Shown piece after piece: positions 16,743 through 26,900 of a DNA stretch of 49,883 nucleotides; the stretch's first letter is position 1, and each line of letters opens with the position of its first letter. The position numbers and the translations under genes are program-made. A model generated the notes under the pieces. That model ran no database searches. It was not told the origin of the DNA and saw nothing but the letters and a program-made list of their open reading frames with translations. Where the stretch lies: NCBI GenBank assembly GCA_963790545.1, contig CAWBPA010000010.1, positions 1 to 49,883 of the forward strand, in the 5' to 3' direction. This DNA is from DATBJG01 sp963790545. Its GTDB lineage: Bacteria; Acidobacteriota; Vicinamibacteria; Vicinamibacterales; JAMQPK01.

Positions 16743-18622
16743 TTAATTTGTCACTCGAAACAGAATCAGTTCTTTTGCCTGCGTTGGCGAGCCCCCGGCC
16801 ACGAGCTCGATGCCGTACTCCCCGTTGCCCAGCGACGACAACGGAATGTCGAACTGTAAGACGCCGTTGCCTGGCTCCCCCGGCAGAGGGGTCAGATCGC
16901 GCAAGGGTTGACCGAGTCGGCTGAGCAGCCGGCCGGTCACGATGGGGCGTTCGGCTTCTGGAGCGTAGGCGCGGACTCGGACCAGGAGTCGTTCGGAGCG
17001 GCTGAACTCACGCGACACGACCGGTGGTGCCTGAAGATCGGTGCTGACGAGACGGAACTCTCGGGCGGTCCGCGTCCGCAATACCTCAGGCGTGGAGAAA
17101 AATGTGCGCTGGCCGGTCAGGTCGGGCAGATCGATATCGCGCATGTCGGATCCGATCTGCTGCCCGTCGATCGCCCGGATCGTCATATCAATCTGCACGG
17201 GTCCGGGGGGCGCCTCGAAAACCGCGCTCGCTTGCGGGCCGATCGTTCCCGTCGTCCTGATCGGCTCGACGCGACCCTGAAACAGCACGGTGCCGTCGGC
17301 GCCAACCGCGCTCATTGTCAGCGCGCTGGCCGCAGGCTTCATTCGCTGATTGGGCTCCCAGGTAAAGGTGAGCCGGGTTCGGCCGTCGGCGCCGCGGGCC
17401 ATGCCGAACCAGGGTCTGATGAGCGGGCTCGTCTGCTGTGGTCGTCTCAGCACGCTCGGAAGTGCCGATGCGATGCTGTTGGCCCTTGCCACTCGAGGAG
17501 CCTCCGGCTGCGGCATCCAATGCCCGGTGCGCACTTGCACCTGAGATCCCGGGCGCTTCACACGTAGCTCGATCGTGTGGCGTTTCCCATCGTGTTCGTG
17601 TGACAGGGTGATAGGTCAGTTGATAGTACCCGTCGAGATCCTGTGCCGCCCGCCGAATGCCAACGGTCAGAGTCCCAGCGCCAACCATACGGCCGCCCGT
17701 TTGTTCGGCCAGCGTTTGCAGCATGGCGACTGGTGGCGTCGCGGTCATCAGCGGCGTGTTTCCGGTCCAGTCGTTCTTACCGTCACCCGTCGGCGCGTCG
17801 GGCTGAGGGTTGACGATGTAGATCGCCACGTCGAGACCGTTCGCTGCCCGCGTAATGGCTTGTGGATCTGGAACGCGCTGACCGTCACGCCGCGGCGCGC
17901 GGACTGAATCCTTCGCTCACGAACATCAGCGTCTTGCGTCCCGGTCGCAGCTCGCCGACGTGGACCGTCAGCGCCCGGAGGGCGGATAGGACGACCTGAG
18001 CCCGAGCGGCATCGGCAGCGCCGGGCGCGCGACTCATCAAGGTCTCCTCAAAGGTGGTGCGCGGCGTGATAGTCGCCTTTGCGCCCCTCGAACGACGCGG
18101 CTCGATCGGACATGCCCGCATGGTCGCGGGTGAGTCGGATCGCTGCCAGCGAATCGAGCGGCTTCATCACCACGACCAGATCGTCCGGTCGCAGCTCTTC
18201 GTCGAAGAGCCGCGCCATGGCCTCACGCACTCGATCGGTGTTGGCGGGGCTCACATGGTATTCGTCGAGGAACACCGCGATGAGCCGGACGCCAGCCCGC
18301 TGCGCTTCGGCTTTCTCGTCCAGCTCCGAGGCAATCGCCCGCGGCTCAACAATGGAGCGCTCACGTGGCAGCGATCGTGAACTCGAGCGTCTGTATCGGG
18401 CTGAACGACGCCATCCTCGCGCAGCTCGAGTTCGTCGGGCTTCAGGTTGAGCAGGGGGCGACCTTGCGCGTCGGTGATGACGGCGTCGAGCTGCGCCGGT
18501 TCGCGCGATGGCGCGGAAGCGCTCGTTTGCGACGCACGAACCGATCGGCCGGGCACGAGGCCAGCCGTTAGCGCGATGACGGCAATCGTGGCGACTGCCG
18601 GGGAGCCGAATCCTTTCCTCAC
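16743..18622 (-). CDS. VWFA-related domain protein of the acidobacterial type, about five frameshifts
   Basis: About 620 residues read across several frames. The start is probably GTG 18622, seven bases after AGGA, giving a signal-like N-terminus (VATIAVIALTAG). The domain order is a short N-terminal beta domain (LDAVITDAQGRPLLNLKPDE, LELREDGV), then a von Willebrand A-like fold (RLIAVFLDEYHVSP, DLVVVMKPLDSL, GRKTLMFVSEGFSP, GLDVAIYIVNPQ), then YYQLTYHP and a C-terminal beta region ending LILFRVTN. This is the VWFA-related family (TIGR03436) expanded in Acidobacteria. It is probably exported and binds proteins or metals. Breaks lie near 18397, 18363, 18069, 17892 and 17594, each readable as one extra base. 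Confidence 0.85.
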
Positions 18623-18716
18623 GACCAATCCTGTCGCTCAAGACTAGCAGAACTCGGGGAATTTCTCCGGAATTTGGCGAATTGGTTCTCGAATTTCGGA
18701 ATCGTAATCGACTCGA

Positions 18717-18750
18717 ATCCCCGGAACCCCAGCCCCCGATCCCCAACCCC
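18717..18750. repeat. C-rich short-unit repeat
   Basis: AATCCCCGGAACCCCAGCCC is followed by CCGATCCCCAACCCC, that is, CCCC separated by two or three bases at a period of six to seven. It lies in the divergent gap between the VWFA gene and the glycosyltransferase gene, exactly where a -35 element of the latter would be expected. Confidence 0.5.
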
Positions 18751-18751
18751 G

Positions 18752-18757
18752 TATAAT
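18752..18757 (+). promoter_or_regulatory. Perfect -10 box TATAAT placed for leaderless transcription
   Basis: TATAAT ends six bases before the ATG at 18764, so initiation at the usual distance would fall on or next to the start codon. No ribosome-binding site is present. The -35 region is C-rich repeat rather than TTGACA. Confidence 0.45.
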
Positions 18758-18763
18758 GATTTC

Positions 18764-19636
18764 ATGCGCCTTTTCGGGCGGATCGCGCTCGGTATCGTGG
18801 GGGTTGCGTTCGCCTATTTGGGCTATCTGTACCTTTCCCTGCCCGATGTGCGATCGCTCAGGACCGAGCCGCCGCAGACCACGGCGTTCATGGAACTGCG
18901 CGCGAGCGAGGCGATCCGCAAAGGGCAGAAGCCGAAACACGATCACCGATGGGTTTCTTACGAACGCATCTCACCCCATTTGAAGCGTGCCGTGATCGTG
19001 GCCGAAGACAGCCGATTCTGGGAACATCAGGGAATCGACGTCGAGGAAATTGAGAAATCCATTGAAATCAACCTTGCGCGCGGCAGTTTTGCGCGCGGTG
19101 CGAGCACGATCACGCAACAGCTGGCGAAGAACCTGTACCTCTCGCCGTCAAAGAACCCGGCCCGGAAGCTCAGAGAGCTGTTCATCACCCGGCGACTCGA
19201 AGCAGAACTGAGCAAGAAACGGATTCTCGAGCTGTACCTGAACGTCATTGAGTGGGGCGACGGCATCTACGGCGCGGAGGCGGCGGCGCGTCGTTACTTT
19301 GGCACGGCGGCGTCGGCACTGGGTCCGGACCAGTCCGCACTGCTTGCGGCGGCCATCATCAATCCCAGAGTGCTCAACCCGGCGCGGCCCACGCGACGTC
19401 TTCTGGCCCGTCAGCGCTTGATTCGAGCGCGCATGGGGTTGGTCCGGCCTCCCGAATCGACCAAGCCAGCTGCGCTCGATCCAACGCCCGAGGTGCCACT
19501 CCTCGAACTGCCTCCCGAAGGGGAGGGTGCTGCGGAAGTTCCAATTCCAGACGGGGAGACTCTGCCATCCGAAGTGCCACCAACGCCGGATGGCGAAGTG
19601 GCTTCGCCTGAGTTGACGAGTACCAGAGGAAATTGA
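18764..19636 (+). CDS. mtgA: Monofunctional biosynthetic peptidoglycan glycosyltransferase
   Basis: A 290-residue GT51 enzyme. It has one N-terminal membrane helix (RIALGIVGVAFAYLGYLYLS) followed by the family motifs: WVSYERISPHLKRAVIVAED with the catalytic Glu, SRFWEHQGID, RGASTITQQLAKNLYL, ELFITRRLEAELSKKRILE and YLNVIEWGDGIYGAE. It polymerises lipid II into glycan strands on the outer face of the inner membrane and lacks a transpeptidase domain. The last 60 residues are an acidic, Pro-rich tail, longer than in E. coli MtgA and probably disordered. Confidence 0.93.
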   Translation: MRLFGRIALGIVGVAFAYLGYLYLSLPDVRSLRTEPPQTTAFMELRASEAIRKGQKPKHDHRWVSYERISPHLKRAVIVAEDSRFWEHQGIDVEEIEKSIEINLARGSFARGASTITQQLAKNLYLSPSKNPARKLRELFITRRLEAELSKKRILELYLNVIEWGDGIYGAEAAARRYFGTAASALGPDQSALLAAAIINPRVLNPARPTRRLLARQRLIRARMGLVRPPESTKPAALDPTPEVPLLELPPEGEGAAEVPIPDGETLPSEVPPTPDGEVASPELTSTRGN

Positions 19637-19825
19637 AACGCCGGCGCCGCCTCGCTAGCACGCTACGTTGGGCGCTGACCGTCCTCTTTTCAAGACCGTC
19701 GCGATTGGCCGCTGTTGCGTCCCAGAACATCGAATCCTGACGCCGTGGGCCGAAAACAGGCAGGTGTCTTTGGTCCGGTCTTTGCTCAGTGCACTCTCAC
19801 AACCCTCACCTCCTCGGAGGTTCCT

Positions 19826-20640
19826 ATGCGGAGTGCCGGCGGTCACGCATCACGCGTCCAGTTGCTCGGGTTTCTCGTCGTGCTCCTGTTCTTCTTTGAG
19901 TCTCAATCCAGCGAGCGCCGGTCCAGAGCCCGATCAGGGACCTGGCCAAGGCGGCGCCAGGCCCGCCTGCTCGGCGCCCGATTTCTGGTTCGGACAGCCA
20001 AGCTGGTCGGTCGGCGTTCGCGGGAGCTGGCTGTTCGCGAGCGAAGGTAGCGACTTTTTTACGTTCGTGCAGGACCAGTTCACGATCAACTCCGGGGACT
20101 TCAACGCGCCGGGCATTGCCGTTGACGCGGGGGTGGCCGTGGGTCCGAGGGCGGACGTGCTTTTCGGCTTCGAGGTACAGTGGGGCATCCAGGACGTCCG
20201 AATACCGTGACTTCGTCGACAACAATCGGTTGCCCATCACCCAGGAATCGAGTCTCCGTCAGGTGAATCTCACCGGCAGCCTCAGGTTCGCGTTGACCCC
20301 GCGCGGCCGAACGATCAGTCAGCTTGCGTGGATTCCCCGCACGGTGATGCCCTACGCCGGCGGCGGAGCCGGATTCATGTGGTACCAGCTCGATCAGCAG
20401 GGCGATTTCGTCGACTTTCTGGATTTCGACGTGTTCCCGGCGCGTTTCCAATCCGACGGATGGACGCCAAGCGCGCATCTGTTTGCCGGCACGGATTTCA
20501 ACGTCTGGAAGCATCTGTTTGTATCTGTGGAAGGACGCTATACATGGGCCGCGACGGATCTCGACCGTGATTTCACCGGCTTCGAACCGCTCGATCTCAG
20601 CGGCTTCAAACTGACAGCCGGTATGAACTTGCTCTTCTAA
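19826..20640 (+). CDS. Exported beta-barrel protein of unknown function, two frameshifts
   Basis: About 270 residues. ATG 19826 follows CGGAGG and gives a signal peptide (VQLLGFLVVLLFF). An extra T at 19895-19897 moves the frame to LSLNPASAGPEPDQG. Beta strands then follow: SWSVGVRGSWLFASEGSDFF, GIAVDAGVAVGPRADVLFGF and, after a second shift near 20193, SLRQVNLTGSLRFALTPRGR, MPYAGGGAGFMWY, LFVSVEGRYTW and the last strand LSGFKLTAGMNLLF ending in Phe. This fits an outer-membrane barrel. It is followed after 24 bases by another exported protein and is probably co-transcribed with it. Confidence 0.75.
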
Positions 20641-20664
20641 ACGAATCTCGTGGGAGACAACACC

Positions 20665-21983
20665 ATGAAAACCAAAGTCGCACTCGCGGTTCTCGTGCTG
20701 GTCGCGGCCGCGGTTCACGCGAACGCGCAGTCCGGTTTGCGTCCGGCGACGGCCCAGGCCGATGGTTCGGACCCGCGATGGCTGCCGTGGCTCGGGTGCT
20801 GGCAGCTGATTGCCGACGGAGTACGAGACGGCGATGCGGAAACTCAGGGCACCCGGGGCAACGTGGTCCCGGGAGACATGCGCGTCTGTGTCGTGCCGGC
20901 CGGATGGCGTGACAGGCGTGCGCATGAGCACGCTTTCCGGATCGCAAATGCTCCTCGAGGAAACCGTCATTGCCGACGGCACCGACCGTCCGGTCAACGA
21001 GGCCAACTGTCGGGGATCGAAGCGCGCCGAGTGGTCGAAGGACGGACAGCGCCTCTTCACACATGCAGAGCTGGCGTGCCAGTCGCAACCGGTTCGTCAA
21101 CTATCGGGCATCAGCATGCTGGCGCCCGGTGGCATGTGGGTGGACATTCAGTTCGTCGACTCGCCCGGTAACGAGACCGTCCGCGTGCGTCGTTACCGAC
21201 GGACCAGCGATGGTGACGTTGCGGGCACCCTGACGCCTGATCTTCTCTCGCGCGCCGCTACTGCGGGCCAAACGGCCGGTAACGCCCCCTTCGAGGTGGA
21301 CGATGTGATCGAGGCGAGCAAGAAAGTGTCGTTGAGAGCCCTCGAAGCCGCCCTGGTCGAGCGACAGACTACTTTTATCCTCGATCGCCAGATGCTCGTC
21401 AAGCTGGATGATGCAGGAGTCGAGGACAGCGTGATAGACCTCTTGATTGCGCTGACCTATCCGGACAAGTTCGTCGTCGATCGCGCGAGCGGAGGCGGCT
21501 CATATGGCGTCTCTGGCGGGGGCTCCGATCAATTTCGACCCGTTCTGGTACGGAACCGTACTTTCCGGTACTACTATTACTCGCCGTTTGGGTACTCGGT
21601 ACTGGGGGCGTTACGGTTTCTACGACCCGTTCTATCCGTACTATCCCTACTACCCCGGCGGGGGCGGGGGCATCGTCATCGTTCCGCCTGACGGCGGTGG
21701 CGATCCGCGGCCTCCGTCTGGACAAGGGCGTGTCGTCAACGGGCAGGGCTATACGCGAGTTCGCCCGCGTGGGACTGAGGACCCGACTCGACCCAACCGC
21801 CGGTCGAACCGGAAACGCATCGACCAGCTCAACCCAGCAGCTCATCGAGCGGCAGTTCGTCCGGGTCCTCGGGTTCGTCCGGATTCGGGCTCGTCCGGAT
21901 CCTCTGGAGGGTCGATGTCGTCTTCGGGGGCCTCGAGCGGCGGATCGAGCTCGGATTCGGGACGAAGCGCCGTGCCGCGCTAG
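20665..21983 (+). CDS. Exported Tyr/Ser-rich protein of unknown function, several frameshifts
   Basis: About 435 residues after joining frames. The signal peptide is KTKVALAVLVLVAAAVHANA. A folded part follows (LPWLGCWQLIAD; MRVCVVPADGVTGVRMSTL across an extra G near 20902; LACQSQPVRQLSGISMLAPG; RDRQ-like helices VDDVIEASKKVSLRALEAAL; MLVKLDDAGVEDSVIDLLIA). Then comes a Tyr-rich stretch best read by three single-base corrections near 21558, 21567 and 21596, giving YYYYSPFGYRYWGRYGF and DPFYPYYPYYPGG. The tail is Ser/Gly-rich. Four cysteines in the folded part may be disulfide-bonded. I know no function; surface exposure is likely. Confidence 0.65.
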
Positions 21984-22047
21984 CCGTGCCGGCACGGCTG
22001 GCCCCTGCGTACGGGGGGCACCTGAGAAATGGTGGGCGGTGCCCGAG

Positions 22048-22869
22048 ATGATCCACTACACCGCCCGGATTGCCGGACTGATGCGCGACATCGTTGCCCG
22101 CGTGCCGGCGCTGTCGTTCATCAACCTTCGCCGGATTGTGATCTTCGCCCGGGAAGGGCGTGCGTCGACCGACGGCCCGTTTGCCACCTGCCACGCCGTC
22201 AATCAACCTCCAAGCGATCCAACCCACTACTGGTGGCGAGACCGCCGCGGCCGCATGGTCAGGCGATCCGAGTGGTTCGTCGTCAAATCCCCGGTGGTGT
22301 CGGTCAACGGCGAGCGGATCGACTATCTGATCTCGTTTTCGCTCCCACGGTTCTGTGATCAGACGCTCGCACGATCCCACAAAGGGGACCTGTACCCGCG
22401 ACGGCTCTCGCGTGAGCCACATGGTTGCCAAGCTCGATACGATTGTTCACGAGCTCTATCACATCGATCCGGATCAGGCTGGCATCCGCAAGCTGGAGCG
22501 AGCCGACGGCGGCCGGTCCGCTCATTCTCATGGGCCCGCTTTTCTATCGTTCGGTCGCGAAAATAGTCCGACAGTATCTGGACAGCGACCCAGAGCCGGA
22601 GATGTTGGATTTCCTTCAGTACAGTTCACGTGAGCTATTGGCGAGATACGGAGAAGTACCAGGGGACCGCGTTCGATACCTTTCCGTCGTTCCCGCAGCG
22701 CTATTTCGAGCCGCTTCGTCAGCAGCCGCTGCCTCTGAACGGTGATCCGACGGTCGAAGTCGTCCCACTCGAAGTCTCGAGACGCCCGCAGCATTACAGC
22801 GAACGCAATCTTCTGACGCGTCGGTTTCTGCCGACCAGGACCGAGTGCCGCACACGCCGGCGGGTCTAG
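22048..22869 (+). CDS. Putative zinc metallopeptidase with HELYH motif, three frameshifts
   Basis: About 272 residues joined over frame changes near 22375, 22535 and 22660, each equal to one extra base. The N-terminus MIHYTARIAGLMRDIVARV leads to SFINLRRIVIFAREGRAST and a beta-rich segment (RRSEWFVVKSPVVSVNGERI). Then comes KLDTIVHELYHIDPD, where HELYH fits the zinc-binding HExxH of metallopeptidases, with HSHGPAFYRSV, whose His may be the third ligand. The tail includes LDFLQYSSRELLARYG and PQRYFEPLRQQPLP. There is no signal peptide. It resembles uncharacterised phage-type or acidobacterial putative metallopeptidases; the substrate is unknown. Confidence 0.65.
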
Positions 22870-22876
22870 AAGAGCT

Positions 22877-22905
22877 CGGCGGGAGGATTCTTTCAAGACC
22901 CGCCG
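22877..22905. terminator. Hairpin between convergent genes
   Basis: CGGCGGG (22877-22883) pairs with CCCGCCG (22899-22905) around a 15-base loop containing TTTCAAG, as in the family C hairpin at 525. It sits in the 39-base gap between the stops of the metallopeptidase and NlpC/P60 genes, a natural place for a bidirectional terminator. No long T-run follows. Confidence 0.45.
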
Positions 22906-22908
22906 ATC

Positions 22909-23529
22909 TCACTGGCGGTCGATGATGCGCCGGGCACCAAGGTAGCGGGAGCTCCAATAATCGGATGTCAGCATCTCGACCCGCACGACACCGCGACTGT
23001 TAGGAGCGTGGACGAATTGTCTCGAGCTGATGGCAATTGCCACGTGTGAGGCCCCGCTGCCTTCGGTCTCGAAGAACAGCAAGTCACCGGGCTGGATGTC
23101 CTCGCCCTCGATCTTGGAGCCGACCTGATACTGCGATCTCACGTCTCGCGGTACGGCAATTCCATACCGCGCGAAGACATAGTGGACAAGGCCGCTGCAG
23201 TCGAATCCTCCTTCCGGCTCGGTGCCGCCCAACCGGTACGGCGTTCCCCGAAACTGCAGCGCGGCTCCTGCGACCGAGAAGCCGTCTATCGGCATCCCCG
23301 GGATCGAAAGGCGCCCTTCAAAGGCTTCAGGGTGCGACTCGTCGGGACGAGCGTCAGGATTCGGGATGGCTGACTCGACGGCGGGGATCGCCGGGTCGGG
23401 ACGAGACGCGGTCGGTTTTGCGCCCGGGGTCGGGAACGGGCGTGGAACGGCTCCCGTCGAGGCGCAGCCCGCCCCGAAGACCCCAAGAACGAGGAGAGTC
23501 ATTAATACAGCGGGGGAACTGGAGGTCAC
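22909..23529 (-). CDS. NlpC/P60 family peptidoglycan hydrolase lipoprotein
   Basis: About 206 residues from GTG 23529 (an ATG at 23502 is an alternative). The lipobox is VLGVFGAGC, followed by a Pro-rich linker. The catalytic domain shows ALQFRGTPYRLGGTEPEGG, FDCSGLVHYVFARYG (nucleophile Cys), GDLLFFETEGSGASHVAIAI (His) and FVHAPNSRGVVRVEM (second His/Asn region). The family cleaves gamma-D-Glu-diaminopimelate links in cell-wall peptides. The N-terminus suggests outer-membrane anchoring facing the periplasm. The length and motif order are normal. Confidence 0.92.
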   Translation of the reverse strand: MTSSSPAVLMTLLVLGVFGAGCASTGAVPRPFPTPGAKPTASRPDPAIPAVESAIPNPDARPDESHPEAFEGRLSIPGMPIDGFSVAGAALQFRGTPYRLGGTEPEGGFDCSGLVHYVFARYGIAVPRDVRSQYQVGSKIEGEDIQPGDLLFFETEGSGASHVAIAISSRQFVHAPNSRGVVRVEMLTSDYWSSRYLGARRIIDRQ

Positions 23530-23744
23530 GTGATCAACCCGTTCGTGGGGCGGACGCCCACGAACTATCGGCGCTGCGCCGCCCATCGTACACCCAAGGT
23601 GCGGACTGTGTTCGGGAATCGGGCGTGGGCCACGCGCGGCCTGTCAGGGCGGACGCTCGGAGCCGAATTGCAGAGGCGGGTCTTCAGGCAGGCGCCTGTT
23701 AACGCTAAGCTGATGTGAACATGGACTTTACGAGACGACACAGC

Positions 23745-23773
23745 TTGACAGGATGTCGACCGTCGGGCAAAAT
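23745..23773 (+). promoter_or_regulatory. Candidate sigma-70-type promoter for the HNH gene
   Basis: A perfect TTGACA (23745-23750) is separated by 17 bases from CAAAAT (23768-23773, four of six matches to TATAAT). Transcription would begin near 23780, at or just before the ATG at 23782, so this mRNA may be leaderless. Confidence 0.5.
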
Positions 23774-23781
23774 AATTGGCC

Positions 23782-24315
23782 ATGGAGCAAACGCTCCTCC
23801 TCAACGCCACCTACGAACCCCTCAAAGTCGTCCACTGGCAGAAGGCCGTCACGCTTCTATGCCAGGGGAAGGTCGAGGTGGTCGAGGTCTACGACCGCGA
23901 AATCCGCGCGGTCCGGTTCAGTTTCAAGCTGCCCTCGGTCATTCGCCTGCTGCGTTACATCAAGATCAAGCGCCGGTTCGACTACGTACCGTTTTCGCGG
24001 GCCAACATCTACGCTCGGGACAATCACTGCTGTCAGTATTGTGGAAGCCAACTCCCCACGTCTGAGCTCACCTTCGATCATGTGGTGCCGGTCGCCCAGG
24101 GCGGCCGGAAGGACTGGGAGAACATTGTCACCTCTTGTATCAACTGCAATCGTCGTAAAGGTGGCCGGACGCCCGAAGAGGCCCGGATGCATCTCGTGCG
24201 GTGGCCCCGACGCCCCGAATCGGCGCCGGCGATTCGGATCACGATTGGACTTCGCAACGCGCCCGAGAGCTGGCGCGACTATCTGTACTGGAACGTCGAG
24301 CTGGACGACTCCTAA
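23782..24315 (+). CDS. HNH endonuclease-family protein
   Basis: A 177-residue intact protein. The N-terminal third (TLLLNATYEPLKVVHWQKAV, then KVEVVEVYDREIRAVRF) is the beta domain that opens this widespread chromosomal HNH family. The nuclease part has the zinc cysteines CQYCG and CINCNRRKGGRT and the catalytic TFDHVVPVAQGGRKDWEN with its DH pair and Asn. The protein is common in bacterial genomes as a single-copy housekeeping-like gene whose biological role is not established. An in-frame TTG at 23776 is an alternative start. Confidence 0.9.
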   Translation: MEQTLLLNATYEPLKVVHWQKAVTLLCQGKVEVVEVYDREIRAVRFSFKLPSVIRLLRYIKIKRRFDYVPFSRANIYARDNHCCQYCGSQLPTSELTFDHVVPVAQGGRKDWENIVTSCINCNRRKGGRTPEEARMHLVRWPRRPESAPAIRITIGLRNAPESWRDYLYWNVELDDS

Positions 24316-24404
24316 ACAGTGTGTGGCGCGTGATCGGTGGTCAGATCGATGGGACAAATGAGCGACTGTCGACTGTCCACTGACGAGTAAGCTAGTCTCT
24401 CCTT

Positions 24405-25416
24405 GTGCCTTCTGCGTCGCCTCGTGAACGCCTGACATCGGTCCAGCCACTGAGGGCTGTGTCCGGCGGGCGCATTACCATTTACGGCACGGACTTTCCC
24501 GTTCACGAAATCCGCCTTCCGGAAGTTCGCATTGGCGACGTGCCTGCGCGCGTTGTTCGCGCCTCGTCCACGGCTCTGGCCGTGCTCGTGCCCGAAGGGC
24601 TCACCGGCGGCCCGACTCCGATTCGGATCGAGGGACATCCGGGCGAGACCGTCTTCATCGACATTGGATCGGTTCTCGCGACAGGCCTTCACCAGGTGGA
24701 CAACCCGGTGTTCGATCGCGACGGGAATCTGTACGTCACCTACAGTGGATCGCGCGGCCAGGAAGTCCCCGTATCTATCTTCCGCGTCACGCCTGACGGC
24801 GTGCGCGAGCCGTTCGTGACCGGCATCGTCAACCCGACATCGATGGCGTTCGATGAGTCCGGCCGGCTTTACGTGTCGAGCCGCTTCGATGGGACCGTGT
24901 ATCGCGTATCGCCCGGCGGGCAGACTGAGGCGTTCGCGACGGAGCTCGGTGTCGCGTGTGGCCTTGCCTTCGGCCGAGACGGAACTCTTTTCGTTGGCGA
25001 TCGGTCGGGCACCATTTTCCGCGTCACCCAGGACGGACAGGTCACGCCGTTTGCCTCGGTCTCGCCAAGCGTTGCGGCTTTTCATCTGGCGATGTCGCCC
25101 GATGATGTGCTGTATGTCACCGCGCCAACGCTTGGCGCGTACGATCATGTTTATCGTGTCAATCTGCAGGGCGAGGTCTCCACCGTGTACTCCGGATTCG
25201 GTCGTCCCCAGGGCCTCGCATTCGATTTGACAGGACAGCTTCACGTCGTGGAAGCGCTCGCTGGCAGCAGCGGTCTCTACAGCCTTCGTAGCGACGGGCA
25301 CCGTGGAGCTTGCCGTCGCCGCTCCGTCGCTGGTCGGCGTGGCATTCGGCCCGAACGGCTCGGTGAGTGTGGCCTCGAATGAAACGGTGTACCGACTCGG
25401 CGGCCGGAATCCATGA
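24405..25416 (+). CDS. IPT/TIG domain plus NHL-type beta-propeller protein, one frameshift
   Basis: About 336 residues from GTG 24405. Residues about 1-90 (SGGRITIYGTDFPVHE, PEVRIGDVPARVVRASSTAL, ALAVLVPEGLTGG) form an IPT/TIG immunoglobulin-like domain. The rest is a propeller with repeated blades such as VFDRDGNLYVTYSG, AFDESGRLYVSSRFDGTVYR, AFGRDGTLFVGDRSGTIFR and AFDLTGQLHVVEA. An extra G in 25296-25298 hides the last blade, which reads VGVAFGPNGSVSVASNETVY in the next frame and stops at 25416, overlapping the permease start (ATGA). There is no signal peptide. Binding partner unknown. Confidence 0.82.
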
Positions 25417-26900
25417 AGGGACTCTTCCGGTGCAAACCGATCGCCGATCTGCTGGATATCGACGATCACCATTCGCTGCGGCGGACGCTCGGTGCGAGCG
25501 ATCTGATCCTGCTGTCGATTGGGGCCGTCATTGGTGCTGGAATTTTCGGTGCCATCGGGACTGCGGCAGCGGGAGAAGTGAATGCGGCGGGCGAGGTCGT
25601 GCGTCATGCGGCCGGCCCGGCGCTGGTGGTCTCGTTCGTGCTTCTCGGCGCCGCGTGTGCGCTGGCCGGATTGTGCTACGCCGAGCTTGCGTCGATGATT
25701 CCGCATGCCGGCAGCGCCTACTCGTATTGCTACGCCACTCTCGGTGAGTTCGTCGCCTGGATCATCGGCTGGGATTTGATTCTCGAATACGCCGTTGGCA
25801 ACGTTGCCGTGGCGATTTCCTGGGGCGACTACTTCACGGCCCTCGCTCGTTCCGGCGGCATCGCATTGCCGGAGTTCCTCACGACGGGTTATCGGACCGC
25901 GCTCCTGAGTTCGAGGCCGGAGGTTCGTGCGCTTCTCGACACGGCGCCGCAAGTTGCGGGTATTCCTATTCTGATCAATCTGCCGGCATTCGTCATCGTG
26001 AGCGTTGTCACCTGGCTGTTGATGCGTGGCGTCCGGGAAAGCGCGCGGGCCAACGCCGTCATGGTGTTCATCAAGCTTCTGGCGTTGACGCTCTTTATCG
26101 GTGTCGGCCTGATGCACATCGACGGTGCGAACTATCGCCCATTTGCGCCAAACGGATTTACGGGCATTCATCAGGGTGCCGCCATCGTGTTTTTTGCGTA
26201 TATCGGATTCGACGCCATCTCCGTCGCAGCGGAGGAGACCAGAGACCCACAACGAAACATGCCCATCGGCATATTGGGCGGGCTGGCCTTGTGCACGCTG
26301 ATTTACGTGATCGTCGGCGCCGTGCTGACCGGTATGGTCCCCTATACGGAACTGGGAGTTGCCGATCCTCTCGCCCGTGCGCTCGAGCTTGCCGGTTACC
26401 GGGCGGCAGGGCGGACTCGTTGCGCTCGGCGCCGCGGTGTCCATGACTGCCGTGCTGCTCGTGTTCCAGTACGGCCAGCCACGAATCCTCATGGCCATGG
26501 CACGCGACGGGTTGCTGCCGTCATGGGCCGCGCGAATCCATCCGACACGACGGATTCCTCATATCACGACAATGTTGACCGGGCTTTTCGTGGGACTGTG
26601 GGCTCTGGTTGGGGACGCGGGAGAAACGTACAATCTGACGAACATCGGAACGCTCTTCGCGTTCGCGCTCGTGAGCATTGGTGGTACTGGTGCTGCGGTA
26701 CACCGATCCGCAGAGACCGCGCCCGTTTCGCGTGCCGTTTGCCTCGATTGTGTGTCTCGCCTCGGCGGCCGCCTGTGTGTTCATCATGCAGGGTCTGCCC
26801 GGGACGGCATGGAGGCGCTTTGGAATCTGGCTGACCATTGGGCTCGTGCTCTATGTCGTATATGGCTACCGCCACAGCCGCCTCACGCGAAGTCTCAAGT
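25413..26900 (+). CDS. Amino acid permease (APC family), two frameshifts
   Basis: About 490 residues with 12 or so membrane helices. The opening LRRTLGASDLILLSIGAVIG and AGIFGAIGTAA is the cationic amino acid transporter-like start of the APC family. Helix blocks include AGLCYAELASMIPHAGSAYS, AIVFFAYIGFDAISVAAEET (a hallmark of the CAT group) and LRYTDPQRPRPFRVPF near the end. Extra bases in the GGG at 26409-26411 and near 26687 break the frame. The coding frame continues from YGYRHSRL straight into a family B repeat, so the natural C-terminus is uncertain (between about 26890 and 26962). It probably imports amino acids. Confidence 0.85.

Noticed and set aside
24312..26498. Minus-strand open frame (728 codons) opposite the IPT/NHL and permease genes
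   Set aside because: It covers two recognisable plus-strand genes and reads as compositionally biased antisense sequence.
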